Assembly (NCBI RefSeq): GCF_024978135.1
Contig: NZ_JANTEZ010000001.1
Coordinates: 558,001-622,000, forward strand
Source: Herbiconiux gentiana
GTDB lineage: Bacteria > Actinomycetota > Actinomycetes > Actinomycetales > Microbacteriaceae
DNA: 64,000 nucleotides
Reading direction: 5' to 3'
Part shown: piece after piece, positions 27,792-36,236 of the stretch
Layout of the letters: each line of letters opens with the position of its first letter
Position numbering within the stretch: position 1 is the stretch's first letter
Program-made: the position numbers and the translations under genes
The notes under the pieces: model-generated
What the model was told of the DNA's origin: nothing
Database searches by the model: none
Seen by the model: the letters and a program-made list of their open reading frames with translations, nothing else

Positions 27792-28975
27792 ACACCGCCG
27801 CCGCCCGAGGCGCCGGCGTGGTCGGCGACCCGCTGCCAGAAGAGCATCCAGTTCGCACCGGCGACGCGGGAGTTGGCGATGTTGACGGCCGGACCGTTGT
27901 CGACCTTGACCATCGCGTGCACATAGAGATGAAGGTAGCCGCTCGGGTCGTTGTACCAGGAGAAGGTGATCAACGATCCTGCGCCGTCGAAGTGACCGGG
28001 CAGGGCGACGAACTGCATCGCTCCCCCGTTGGCGGTCTGCACCTTGACCGGGGCGGCGAAGGCCTGCAACGAGAACGGGCTCGCGTTCAGGTTCAGCACC
28101 TGGCCGTCGACGGGGTAGCCGCGTGGCGCCCCGAAGATGGGGAAGGAGCAGTTGAAGCAGCTGTGCAGCAGACGACTGGCGGCCAGGTCGGTGGCCTTCG
28201 GGTAGCGGGCGCTGTAGAGCGGGAGCGCCGCCGAGAAGTCGTAGGAGTAGTACCAGTTGGGGTCGAGGAGCACCGGGTACGCCGTCTGCGCGTCGAGGTC
28301 GACGTGCTGGGTGAGGGTGTCGCCGGTCCACTCGTAGCGGGTGGGGAGGTCGCGGCCCGCGGCGTCGCGCGCCCAGGGGGCGGCGAGGGTGCCGATGTAG
28401 TGATGGGCGGCGTCGGCGAGGAGGGTGTCGCCGTCGGGGAGCTCGGTGCGGGTGGTGCCGTCGGGGAGGTCGAAGGTGTAGTCGAAGGCCGTACCGGCGT
28501 CGGGGCCGGACAGGGCGGTGAGGAGCCGGACGCCGTTCGTCAGGGGCTGCACGTAGGCGGCGGCCGTCTGGCCGATCGAGAACGCGTCGATGCCCGCGGT
28601 GGTCGACGCCTGCCGGCTCGTGGCGCCGTCGATCGTGATCGTCGTCGGGAGCCCGGCACCCTCGGTCTGCGCAGGCGAGAGCTCGACGGTGGGGGCGACG
28701 CCGCCGGCGTCGAGCCGCAGCTCGAACGGGCGGGCACCCTGCGCGGCGGCGATCGCATCGGCCTCGGCGACGGTCGCCGGGCGGCTCGTCTCGGCGAGCA
28801 GCTCGGGGGCGACCCGGCCGATCACCGCCGCCGGGTCGGTGATGGGCGCGTTGAGGGTGGATGCGCTCGCCGGACCGCCGGCCGGGAGCGTGATCAGGGT
28901 GGCCGCCGCAGCGGTCGCGACCACGGCCAGCGCAGCGGAAGCACGCCGCAGCATGGGTCGGTGGAGTCGTGACAT
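27788..28975 (-). CDS. Secreted protein of unknown function
   Basis: 395-residue exported protein. A signal peptide covers about 1-34 (Arg-rich start, then 'ALAVVATAAAATLITLPAGG', cleavage near 'ASA'). The mature part has 'YPVLLDPNWYYSYDFSAALP' and 'LLHSCFNCSFPIFG', with two cysteines that could pair, resembling actinobacterial secreted proteins with an N-terminal Ala/Asp-rich stalk and a C-terminal beta domain. The ATG at 28975 has AAAGG seven bases upstream; an in-frame ATG at 28990 lacks a good site. Coupled by GTGA overlap to a membrane protein gene. Function unknown. Confidence 0.75.
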   Translation of the reverse strand: MSRLHRPMLRRASAALAVVATAAAATLITLPAGGPASASTLNAPITDPAAVIGRVAPELLAETSRPATVAEADAIAAAQGARPFELRLDAGGVAPTVELSPAQTEGAGLPTTITIDGATSRQASTTAGIDAFSIGQTAAAYVQPLTNGVRLLTALSGPDAGTAFDYTFDLPDGTTRTELPDGDTLLADAAHHYIGTLAAPWARDAAGRDLPTRYEWTGDTLTQHVDLDAQTAYPVLLDPNWYYSYDFSAALPLYSARYPKATDLAASRLLHSCFNCSFPIFGAPRGYPVDGQVLNLNASPFSLQAFAAPVKVQTANGGAMQFVALPGHFDGAGSLITFSWYNDPSGYLHLYVHAMVKVDNGPAVNIANSRVAGANWMLFWQRVADHAGASGGGGV

Positions 28976-29398
28976 CGAGTGACCTTTCATCGGAGTGGAC
29001 CGTTCCCCCGGGCCTGACCGCGATCACAGCATAGACACATATGGCGTTTGCACCACATGCTTTTTCGATTAATCCTCCGTTTTTGTTCGACCTCTCGAAA
29101 TGACCCTCCGACGTCAGCGCATCAGGGCGTGGGCAGCGGCGTCGCGAGCGGGTCGCAGTGGGTAAGGTCGGTCTGCGCGAGGGGCTCCCCCTCGGCGATG
29201 ACGTAGGTCACGAGCAGCACCACGGTCGCCCGACCCCCAGTTCGGGTGCGATGCGCCGCGCCGGGGCCCGCGACGAGGCGGCCTCCCCTACCCTGAGGGC
29301 GGATGCGGCAATCGCCGGCCTCGGGCGGCGGCGACCACCCGTCCCGGCGACGCGGCCCGCGATCGCCGCACAGTGAGCACCGGCCCGGGAACAGCCGC
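28976..29398. other. 423-bp divergent gap: promoter region and possible gene remnant
   Basis: About 28976-29100 is unusually AT-rich for this window (for example around 29036-29090) and should hold the promoter of the minus-strand secreted-protein gene, but no clear -35/-10 pair could be fixed. In 29122-29220 the minus strand reads 'VVLLVTYVIAEGEPLAQTD' up to a stop, which looks like the C-terminus of a lost gene. The rest shows nothing recognisable. Confidence 0.35.
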
Positions 29399-30580
29399 AT
29401 GTCCAGCAGCAGGGATCTCCTCGAGCACCACCGGTCGGCCGGGCGCGTCGTCGGAGTGGTCGCGGGCGTGCTGGCGCTGCTCCTCGGCGTCGCCGCGGCG
29501 CTCGGGCTCTGGCTGCTGCCTCCCGTGCTCGCCGAGACACCGCGCGAACGCCTCACCACGGCAGCCCCGACGGTCACGGTGCACGATGACACCACCGCAG
29601 CCACGATCACTCCGGGGGCGGGGTGGCTGCTGCTCGGGGTCGGCCCGTTCCTGGCGACGGATGCTCGGACCCTCGTCTCCCCCGACGACGCCTACCGCCT
29701 CGTCCTCACCTTCGAGCCCGCCGCCCTGCCGCCCGCTGCGCCCGGCACCACCCCGCTGGGGCTCGAGCCGGACGCGCTCGACGACCTCCTCGCCCGAACC
29801 GGCGTGACCTCGGGCGCCTCAGCGACCTCGGGCGCCTCAGCGACCTCGAGCGACTCGAGCGCCTCGGGCAACTCGGCGACCTCGAGCGCCTTGAGTGGCT
29901 CGGCGACCTCGGCCGCTTCGGGTGGCTCGAGCGATGGGCGGGCCGGCGATGCGTCGCCGACGGCCACCGCTCCCGCCGTTCCCACCGGGTCCCGCACCGA
30001 GGTAAGGCCGACCGGGTCTCCCGCCGAGGTGCGGCCCACCGTGGAGTGGAGCCGCGAGGTGCTGGCGAGCGGCACGACCGTCACCTATGCCGACGTGGTC
30101 CACGGCCCGGACACCACGACGATCGCCTTCGTCGCTCCCCCAGCCTCCCTGCCCGGCGCGCCCGCGGTCGCCCTCGTCGCCACGACAGCCACCGCCGACG
30201 CCGCGCGCTACCGCACGGTCACCGCCGACCTCGCCGCCACGACCACCTTCGCCCCCGCGTCCCCCGGCACGACCACACCCGCCGGTGCGGCGCCATCGAC
30301 CCCCGCGGCAAGGCCAGCCTCGACCCCACCCGCCGACGCGGCACCACCGACCCCCGCGGCATGGCCAGCCTCGAGCCCAACCGCCGGTGCGGCACCGTCG
30401 GCCTCCGCAGCAGGGCGAGGCTCCAGCCCACCCGCCGGTGCGGCACCGTCGGGTGTCGCAGCATGGCGGGCCTCGAGCCCACCCGCCGGCGCAGCACCGC
30501 CCGCCCCCGCAGCGGGGCCAGTCTCGACCACATCCACTGGCGCCACACCGTCGGCGCCCGAAGCAATGCTGGCCTCGTGA
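29399..30580 (+). CDS. Membrane-anchored low-complexity protein
   Basis: 393-residue protein with one N-terminal membrane segment (about 18-40, 'VVAGVLALLLGVAAALGLWL') and an extracellular remainder. Three low-complexity parts are visible: a Ser/Ala/Gly run about 138-185, a globular-looking stretch about 210-275 ('VEWSREVLASGTTVTYADVV'), and six 17-residue repeats at the C-terminus. No family recognised. The stop overlaps the GTG of the deacetylase gene (GTGA), so the two are coupled. This suggests a cell-wall role. Confidence 0.7.
   Translation: MSSSRDLLEHHRSAGRVVGVVAGVLALLLGVAAALGLWLLPPVLAETPRERLTTAAPTVTVHDDTTAATITPGAGWLLLGVGPFLATDARTLVSPDDAYRLVLTFEPAALPPAAPGTTPLGLEPDALDDLLARTGVTSGASATSGASATSSDSSASGNSATSSALSGSATSAASGGSSDGRAGDASPTATAPAVPTGSRTEVRPTGSPAEVRPTVEWSREVLASGTTVTYADVVHGPDTTTIAFVAPPASLPGAPAVALVATTATADAARYRTVTADLAATTTFAPASPGTTTPAGAAPSTPAARPASTPPADAAPPTPAAWPASSPTAGAAPSASAAGRGSSPPAGAAPSGVAAWRASSPPAGAAPPAPAAGPVSTTSTGATPSAPEAMLAS
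30278..30577 (+). repeat. 51-bp (17-residue) tandem repeats
   Basis: Five complete 51-base units and one of 45 bases, encoding PAGAAPSTPAARPASTP-like peptides at the C-terminus of the membrane-anchored protein. Units have diverged in both bases and residues, so the array is old rather than a recent expansion. It probably forms an extended wall-spanning stalk. Confidence 0.85.
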
Positions 30581-32235
30581 AGCGACAGGGACTAGGCGCC
30601 GACGGGGGCGGGTTCCGCACCGTGCGGCGGAGGGTCGGCGCGTCCATCGGCGCGGCGGCGGTCGTGGGCGTGCTGGCCGGGTGCGCGAGCGTTCCGCCGG
30701 CCGCCGGCACGTGGGAACCGCGGCAGCCCGAGCCGGCCGTCGTGACCGTGACCGTCGATGGCGGGGCGACCACCGCATCCGGAACCGTCGGCCAGGAACC
30801 GCCACCGCAGTCACCCGCCGGATTCGACGCCCGCCTGCTCTACAACGGCGACACCGCGTCGCCCGTCGCGGCGCGGTGGGGTGAGATCCCGGGCAACCCG
30901 GGCTTCACCGAGATGCTCCGCGGCCGGGTGCTGGCAGCGGTCGCCGACCATGCGGCGGCGACCGGCGTCGCCTTCACCCCGGCCGCCGACGCTCCCACGC
31001 TGTCGCCCGAGACGAGGGGCTGCGTCGCCGGATCCACCTCCCGCCCCGCCGCCGAGCTCCTGGCCGACCCCGCTTTCACGCCTCCGTCCGCGAGTGGCGC
31101 GCCGACCCTCACCGTCACGTGCGAGATCGTCGCCGGGGCCGGCACGGTCATCGCCCAGGCGATCCGCTTCGTCACCTCGGCAGCCGGCCAGGTCTCCTCC
31201 GACGAGACCACCGTCTACTTCGCCGAGACCTCGGGCGCGTTCACCGTGACGAGCGACGCCTTCCTCAGCGACGACGGCCTGCGCCAGCTCCTCCGCGACA
31301 TCGTCCAGTCGCTGAAGGCCGAAGCCGGAGCCCTGCGCCCCGAGATGGTGCAGAGCACCGACGACTTCGTCCCCGAGCAGCTGCGCGACCTGTTCTCCCA
31401 CCTCACGCTCGGCGCCGACGGCTCGCTCACCGTGCGGGTCGCCGCCGGATTCACCGTCCCCGAGCTCGATCAGCTGGCCGCCGCACGCGCCGGTGTCGAC
31501 GAGCCGCACGTCGTCACCGTGCCCGCCGACCTGGCGACACCGCTGCTCAGCGAGCAGGGCCGGCAGATCCAGGCGGCGCTCACCTCGGGAGCGCCGCTCT
31601 CCCTGCCCGCGGCCGGCCCGCGGGGCGACGAGGACGTCGACTGCACGGTCTTCGCCTGTATCGCCGTGACCTTCGACGACGGACCCGGCCAGTACACCGG
31701 CGCCGTCCTCGACGCCCTCGCCGAGCGCCGGGCCGCTGCCACCTTCTACGTCCAGGGCTACCGGGTCGAACAGAATCGCGGGATGCTCGTGCGCGCCGAC
31801 GCCGAAGGACACCAGATCGGCAACCACACCTGGAACCACCCCGACCTGACGAAGCTGCCCGACGCGGAGGTGAGGTCGCAGCTCGACCGCACGAGCGCCC
31901 TGATCCGGGCGACGATCGGCGCCGCGCCCACAACGTTCCGCCCGCCCTACGGCGCCGTCGACAAGCGGGTGCTCGACGACACCGCGCTGCCGGCCATCCT
32001 GTGGACCGTCGACACCCTCGACTGGCAGCTCCCCGACGACGACGTGCTCCTCGGCCGTGCAGTCACGAGTGTCGACCCGGGCGACATCGTGCTGCTCCAC
32101 GACGTGCACGAGAACACGGCGCGCATGACGCCGGCCATCCTCGACGGCCTGCTGGGGCGCGGATTCACGCTCGTGACCGTGGAACAGCTGCTCGGCGGCA
32201 CGCCGTCACCGCACACGACGACCCGCTCCCGCTGA
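30577..32235 (+). CDS. Polysaccharide deacetylase (CE4) lipoprotein
   Basis: 552-residue lipoprotein. The lipobox 'GVLAGC' puts the lipidated Cys at 36. Residues about 60-350 are an N-terminal domain of unknown fold. The C-terminal NodB domain starts 'IAVTFDDGPGQY' (Asp367, Asp368), with metal ligands in 'GNHTWNHPDL', then 'FRPPYGAVD', 'LWTVDTLDW' and 'IVLLHDVHE', all five CE4 motifs intact. It deacetylates N-acetylglucosamine in peptidoglycan or another wall polymer at the outer membrane face. GTG start overlapping the preceding stop by four bases; the low-complexity wall protein upstream is probably its partner. Confidence 0.93.
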   Translation: MKRQGLGADGGGFRTVRRRVGASIGAAAVVGVLAGCASVPPAAGTWEPRQPEPAVVTVTVDGGATTASGTVGQEPPPQSPAGFDARLLYNGDTASPVAARWGEIPGNPGFTEMLRGRVLAAVADHAAATGVAFTPAADAPTLSPETRGCVAGSTSRPAAELLADPAFTPPSASGAPTLTVTCEIVAGAGTVIAQAIRFVTSAAGQVSSDETTVYFAETSGAFTVTSDAFLSDDGLRQLLRDIVQSLKAEAGALRPEMVQSTDDFVPEQLRDLFSHLTLGADGSLTVRVAAGFTVPELDQLAAARAGVDEPHVVTVPADLATPLLSEQGRQIQAALTSGAPLSLPAAGPRGDEDVDCTVFACIAVTFDDGPGQYTGAVLDALAERRAAATFYVQGYRVEQNRGMLVRADAEGHQIGNHTWNHPDLTKLPDAEVRSQLDRTSALIRATIGAAPTTFRPPYGAVDKRVLDDTALPAILWTVDTLDWQLPDDDVLLGRAVTSVDPGDIVLLHDVHENTARMTPAILDGLLGRGFTLVTVEQLLGGTPSPHTTTRSR

Positions 32236-32249
32236 CCGAGCTACGACCC

Positions 32250-32278
32250 TTGACGGGTCGCTCTTTCCGGCCTAACGT
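32250..32278 (+). promoter_or_regulatory. Promoter of ArsR gene
   Basis: -35 TTGACG (32250-32255), 17-base spacer, -10 TAACGT (32273-32278). The ATG follows eight bases after the -10, so the ArsR transcript is probably leaderless. Confidence 0.6.
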
Positions 32279-32286
32279 ACAACCAA

Positions 32287-32691
32287 ATGGTTTCACGACT
32301 TCTGGATCCCCCAGCACCGCTCGCCGGCACCGACGCCGACGCCGTCTTCCGGGCGCTGGCCGACGGCACCCGGCGCGACATCCTGCGGCGCACCCTCGGC
32401 GGCGAGCACTCGATCAGTGCGCTCGCCGAGCGCTACGAGATGAGCTTCGCCGCCGTGCAGAAGCACGTGGCGGTGCTCGATCGCTGCGGGCTGATCGAGA
32501 AGCAGCGGTTCGGCAAGGAGCAGCTCGTGCGCGCGCGGGTGGAACGCATCGCACAAGCCTCCGGGCTGCTCGCCGAGTTCGAGCAGCTCTGGCGCGATCG
32601 CGTGGGCCGCATCGACCTGCTGATCGCAAGCGACTATTCCGCAGAAGCATCCGACCACTCGCCGAACGACGAGCCGACCCCGAACACCTGA
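32287..32691 (+). CDS. ArsR family transcriptional regulator
   Basis: 134-residue winged-helix repressor. 'VFRALADGTRRDILRR' opens the HTH_5 domain, and the recognition region reads 'MSFAAVQKHVAVLDRCGLIEKQ'-like sequence (first 20 residues are diagnostic of the SRPBCC-linked group). No metal-binding ELCVCDL cysteines are present, so it is not an arsenic sensor. It is followed at 15 bases by an SRPBCC gene, the usual partner in this subfamily. Confidence 0.95.
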   Translation: MVSRLLDPPAPLAGTDADAVFRALADGTRRDILRRTLGGEHSISALAERYEMSFAAVQKHVAVLDRCGLIEKQRFGKEQLVRARVERIAQASGLLAEFEQLWRDRVGRIDLLIASDYSAEASDHSPNDEPTPNT

Positions 32692-32706
32692 CGAAAGGAC
32701 GTCACC

Positions 32707-33192
32707 ATGCCCGTCATCAGTTCCGAACGCGATACCGAGGCGCTCGCCCTCACCGTCGTCGCGCGCTTCGACGCCCCCGCCGAGCGGGTCTGGCAGGTCT
32801 GGGAAGACCCGCGGCAGCTCGAGCGCTGGTGGGGTCCGCCGAGCTGGCCGGCGACCTTCGAGCGCCATGACTTCGTCCCGGGCGGGGAGTCGCGCTACGT
32901 GATGACCGGGCCCGACGGCACCCGTGCCGGCGGCTGGTGGCGCGCCATCGACGTCTCCCCGACCCGTCGCTTCGAGTGGGCGGACGGCTTCGCCGACGCC
33001 GAGGGCGAACCCGACCCCTCGATGCCGGTGACGCATGCCGTCGTCACCCTCGAAGAAGCGGATGGGTCCACGACGATGACCACGGTGTCGACCTTCGCGT
33101 CGCTCGAACAGCTGGAGCAGCTGCTCGCGATGGGCATGGATGAGGGGATGCGTCAGGCGATGGGCCAGATCGACGGCCTGCTCGAGGAGTGA
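32707..33192 (+). CDS. SRPBCC / AHSA1 domain protein
   Basis: 161-residue protein of the Bet v1/START-like SRPBCC superfamily, AHSA1 group. 'RFDAPAERVWQVWEDPRQLERWW' is the family opening (first 20 residues suffice), with 'WGPPSWPATF' and 'GWWRAIDVSPTRRFEW' lining the hydrophobic pocket. A small soluble ligand-binding protein, often co-encoded with an ArsR regulator as here. An AAAGGA site precedes the ATG. Ligand unknown. Confidence 0.94.
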   Translation: MPVISSERDTEALALTVVARFDAPAERVWQVWEDPRQLERWWGPPSWPATFERHDFVPGGESRYVMTGPDGTRAGGWWRAIDVSPTRRFEWADGFADAEGEPDPSMPVTHAVVTLEEADGSTTMTTVSTFASLEQLEQLLAMGMDEGMRQAMGQIDGLLEE

Positions 33193-33208
33193 CCGCCTGA
33201 CGTCGCGC

Positions 33209-34669
33209 TCAGACGGCGCCGAGCGCCTCCAGCAGGGCGGCCGCCTTGAGCTCGACCTCGTCGTACTCCTCCTCGGGAACGGAGAGCGCGGTGACGCCAC
33301 CGCCGACGCCGATCGTGGCCCGGGTGGCCCGGTTGGCCCGGGTGGGCGGCGTGGGCGGCGCGCCCGGCGTGTCGGCGTGGGCGTCGACCCCGGCACCACC
33401 GGCATCGACCGCTGCGTCGAGCACGATCGACCGGATGGTCATCGCGAGGTCCGCGTCGCCGTCGCGGCCGATCCAGCCGAACGCCCCCGAGTAGAGTCCG
33501 CGAGCCCGCTGCTCGAGTCGGTCGAGGATCTCGACCGCACTGCGCTTGGGCGCCCCCGTCATGGACCCCGCCGGGAACGTCGCGTCGAGCACCTCGGCGA
33601 CGCCCGCCCCCGGTCGCAGCCGCGCGGCCACGGCGCTGACCAGCTGATGCACCCGCGGGTGCGTCTCCACCTCGAGCAGCGACGTCACCTCCACCCCGCC
33701 CGGCACACTCACCCGAGCCAGGTCGTTCCGCATCAGGTCGACGATCATGACGTTCTCCGCGCGCTCCTTGACGCTCGCCGCCAGCTCGGCGCGCAGGGCG
33801 GCGTCGACACGCGCATCCGTCGATCGCCGCCGGGTGCCCTTCACGGGATGGGTCGAGACCGCACCGCCGGCGACCCGCACGAATCGCTCGGGCGACGAGC
33901 TCAGCAGCGTGACCCCGCCGATGCGCAGCACGCCCCCGTGCGGGGCGGGCGAGATCGCGCGCAGGCGGTCGTAGATCTCGAGGGCGTCGAAGCCGGCGGC
34001 GGATGCGGTGGTCACCTCGATCTCGGTCGAGAGGTTCAGCACGTAGGCGTCTCCGCGGGTGATGGCCGCCTGGCAGGCTCGCACGGCATCGAGGTACTGG
34101 TCGCGGGTGTCGCGCCAGCGCACGGTCGGGCGCTCCGGCAGAGGATCGAGGTCGGGAGACTGCGAGACGGGTTGGGTCGGATTGGCAGCGAGGGCCTCCA
34201 GGGCCGCGGCGATTCGTCGGCGCCAGGCGTCGAGTTCGCCCGTCCACGCCGACCCGATCGCGAGCAGTTCGACCCGCCGCGCGCCCCCGGTGATCGGCCC
34301 CAGCGCTATGGCGCGGTCGACCACGAGGAACGCGGCATCCGGATACCGGCTCGGACGTGCATCCGGAACCCCCATCGTCTCGCGGGCGACCTCGTACCCG
34401 AGCCAGCCCACGAGGCCCGGACGGAACGGCGGAGCGTCCGCGTCGACCACCAGCGGGTCGGTTCGCCACGCCCGCTCCTCGGCGGCGAGCGCCGGGAGCA
34501 GCGGACCGTCGAGCGGCCATCGCGACCCCGTGCCGATGATGCTCCACCCGTGGGCGTCGTCGAGCCAGAAGGCGTCGGCGGCCGGGTCGCCGTGCAGCGC
34601 GCGGAAGACGGTCGCGGGATCGAGGGCCGCGGCCCCGGCGACGGAGTGACGCAGCAGCCGCGATGCCAT
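33209..34669 (-). CDS. pabB: Aminodeoxychorismate synthase component I
   Basis: 486-residue chorismate-binding enzyme that aminates chorismate to 4-amino-4-deoxychorismate for folate. The motif 'THPVKGTRRR' carries the Lys typical of PabB where anthranilate synthase (TrpE) has Ala (PIAGT). The rest of the site is intact: 'MIVDLMRNDLARVS', 'TFPAGSMTGAPKRSAVEIL', 'YSGAFGWIG'. No glutaminase (PabA) or lyase (PabC) gene is adjacent. Near the C-terminus a Pro/Thr/Ala-rich insert (about 415-450) interrupts the last strands. CAGACT lies six bases before the ATG. It converges on the SRPBCC gene. Confidence 0.92.
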   Translation of the reverse strand: MASRLLRHSVAGAAALDPATVFRALHGDPAADAFWLDDAHGWSIIGTGSRWPLDGPLLPALAAEERAWRTDPLVVDADAPPFRPGLVGWLGYEVARETMGVPDARPSRYPDAAFLVVDRAIALGPITGGARRVELLAIGSAWTGELDAWRRRIAAALEALAANPTQPVSQSPDLDPLPERPTVRWRDTRDQYLDAVRACQAAITRGDAYVLNLSTEIEVTTASAAGFDALEIYDRLRAISPAPHGGVLRIGGVTLLSSSPERFVRVAGGAVSTHPVKGTRRRSTDARVDAALRAELAASVKERAENVMIVDLMRNDLARVSVPGGVEVTSLLEVETHPRVHQLVSAVAARLRPGAGVAEVLDATFPAGSMTGAPKRSAVEILDRLEQRARGLYSGAFGWIGRDGDADLAMTIRSIVLDAAVDAGGAGVDAHADTPGAPPTPPTRANRATRATIGVGGGVTALSVPEEEYDEVELKAAALLEALGAV

Positions 34670-34858
34670 GCCCCGAGTCTGCCACGCCCCGGTGCGGAGG
34701 GTCGGCGACGGGAGGTGAGCCGGGACGCGCATCCGGGGTCTCATCGGGTCGTTCAGCGGCCTCACGCCTCAGTCGCTTCCCAGGGGAAGTGATTATTGTT
34801 CGGAGTACTACCACCCGGTACCCGCTCACGCCCGCCCCGCTCCCCGAAACGAGGAAAA

Positions 34859-36025
34859 TTGGACGTCCCCGGATACGTCTGGACGCTGACCATCGTCGGC
34901 ATCATCGGCCTGCTGGCCTTCGACTTCGTCTTCCATGTGCGAAAAGCGCACGAACCGACGTTGAAAGAGGCGGCCATCTGGTCGTCGATCTACGTCGGCA
35001 TCGCCATCCTGTTCGGCATCGGCGTTCTCGTCTTCGGCGGCGCGACCGCCGGCAGCGAGTACTTCGCCGGCTACATCACCGAGAAGGCGCTGTCGGTCGA
35101 CAACCTCTTCGTGTTCCTCATCATCATGTCGAGCTTCGCCGTGCCGCGCGCCGACCAGCAGAAGGTGCTGCTGTTCGGCATCGTCTTCGCGCTGATCGCC
35201 CGCACCGGCTTCATCCTCATCGGTGCCGCCGCGATCTCGGCGTTCTCCTGGGTGTTCTACCTGTTCGGCGCCATCCTGATCGTCACGGCGATCAACTTGC
35301 TGCGACCGCACGACGAGCACGCCGGCGACAGTCTCATGGTCAGGCTCGCGAAGCGCCTGGTGAAGACGAGCGACCGCTACGACGGCGACAAGTTCTTCAC
35401 GATGGAGAACGGCAAGAAGGTGCTCACCCCGATGCTGCTCGTCATCGTGGCGATCGGCCTCACCGACATCCTGTTCGCGCTCGACAGCGTACCGGCCATC
35501 TACGGCCTCACCGAGAACGTGTTCATCGTGTTCACCGCGACCGCCTTCTCGCTGCTGGGTCTGCGTCAGCTGTACTTCCTGATCGACGGGCTGCTCGACC
35601 GGCTGGTGTACCTGTCGATCGGGCTGGCGGCGATCCTCGCGTTCATCGGCGTGAAGCTCGTGCTGCACGCTCTGCACGAGAACACGCTGCCGTTCATCAA
35701 CGGCGGCGAGCACGTGGAGGTGTTCGAGATCAGCACCGGGCTGTCGCTGTCGGTGATCGTGGGCATCCTGGTCGTCACGGTGGTCGCATCGCTGCTGAGC
35801 CCCAAGGGTCGCGCGCAGAACTTCGCGGCGGCCATCCGACGGCACGCGGGCGACGCCGTCGACACCTCGAAGCCCGAGCCCGAGCGGGCCGCCGCCTTCG
35901 ACCGCCTGCAGGAGACCCACTCGAAGGCCGAGGCGCTCCCGCCGAAGCATCGCGAGGCGGTACTCGGCGACGAGTCGCTGAAGGCGGCCGTCTCCCGGGC
36001 GCACGAGGAGCACCCGACGCGCTGA
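34859..36025 (+). CDS. TerC family integral membrane protein
   Basis: 388-residue multi-pass protein of the TerC/Alx family, linked to metal (Mn2+) export and tellurite resistance. The acidic membrane motifs 'SVDNLFVFLIIMSSFAVP' and 'ALDSVPAIYGLTENVFIVFT' are intact. About eight to nine membrane segments. The start is taken as TTG 34859 (giving the family's 'DVPGYVWTLTIV' N-terminus), with GAGGA three bases upstream, which is a short spacing. An in-frame ATG at 34796 would add 21 basic residues not found in relatives. A strong hairpin follows. Confidence 0.92.
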   Translation: MDVPGYVWTLTIVGIIGLLAFDFVFHVRKAHEPTLKEAAIWSSIYVGIAILFGIGVLVFGGATAGSEYFAGYITEKALSVDNLFVFLIIMSSFAVPRADQQKVLLFGIVFALIARTGFILIGAAAISAFSWVFYLFGAILIVTAINLLRPHDEHAGDSLMVRLAKRLVKTSDRYDGDKFFTMENGKKVLTPMLLVIVAIGLTDILFALDSVPAIYGLTENVFIVFTATAFSLLGLRQLYFLIDGLLDRLVYLSIGLAAILAFIGVKLVLHALHENTLPFINGGEHVEVFEISTGLSLSVIVGILVVTVVASLLSPKGRAQNFAAAIRRHAGDAVDTSKPEPERAAAFDRLQETHSKAEALPPKHREAVLGDESLKAAVSRAHEEHPTR

Positions 36026-36053
36026 CCCGCGTCCTCTCCTGCACGTTCCGCGG

Positions 36054-36093
36054 CCGCCGCCGCTCGTCCACAGTCGTGGGTGGGCGGCGGCGG
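36054..36093 (+). terminator. Hairpin terminator after TerC gene
   Basis: 18-bp stem (36054-36071 with 36076-36093, including three G-U wobbles) and a 4-base loop, built on CCGCCGCCGC/GCGGCGGCGG, then TTCGTCGTTT. It lies 29 bases after the TerC stop. Confidence 0.75.
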
Positions 36094-36236
36094 TTCGTCG
36101 TTTCCGCGGCTATGCTCTCCGTGTCCGAGGGAACGGGCTGCGGGATCGGAGTGCTCTGCGATGAGCGTTCGTACCCTTGCCGTCGAGAGACGGCGCGCGA
36201 GCGGGTCTGTCGGCGGGCTTCGTCGTGAGGCCTGAG

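Noticed and set aside
29122-29610. A 162-codon minus-strand gene overlapping the start of the plus-strand membrane-anchored protein
   Set aside because: Only its last 30 codons look protein-like; the rest mirrors the plus-strand signal region. Kept only as a possible remnant.
34670-34858. Manganese riboswitch (yybP-ykoY) before the TerC gene
   Set aside because: TerC genes often carry one, and GGGGAAG and GGAGTAC words occur here, but the conserved paired core could not be built around them.
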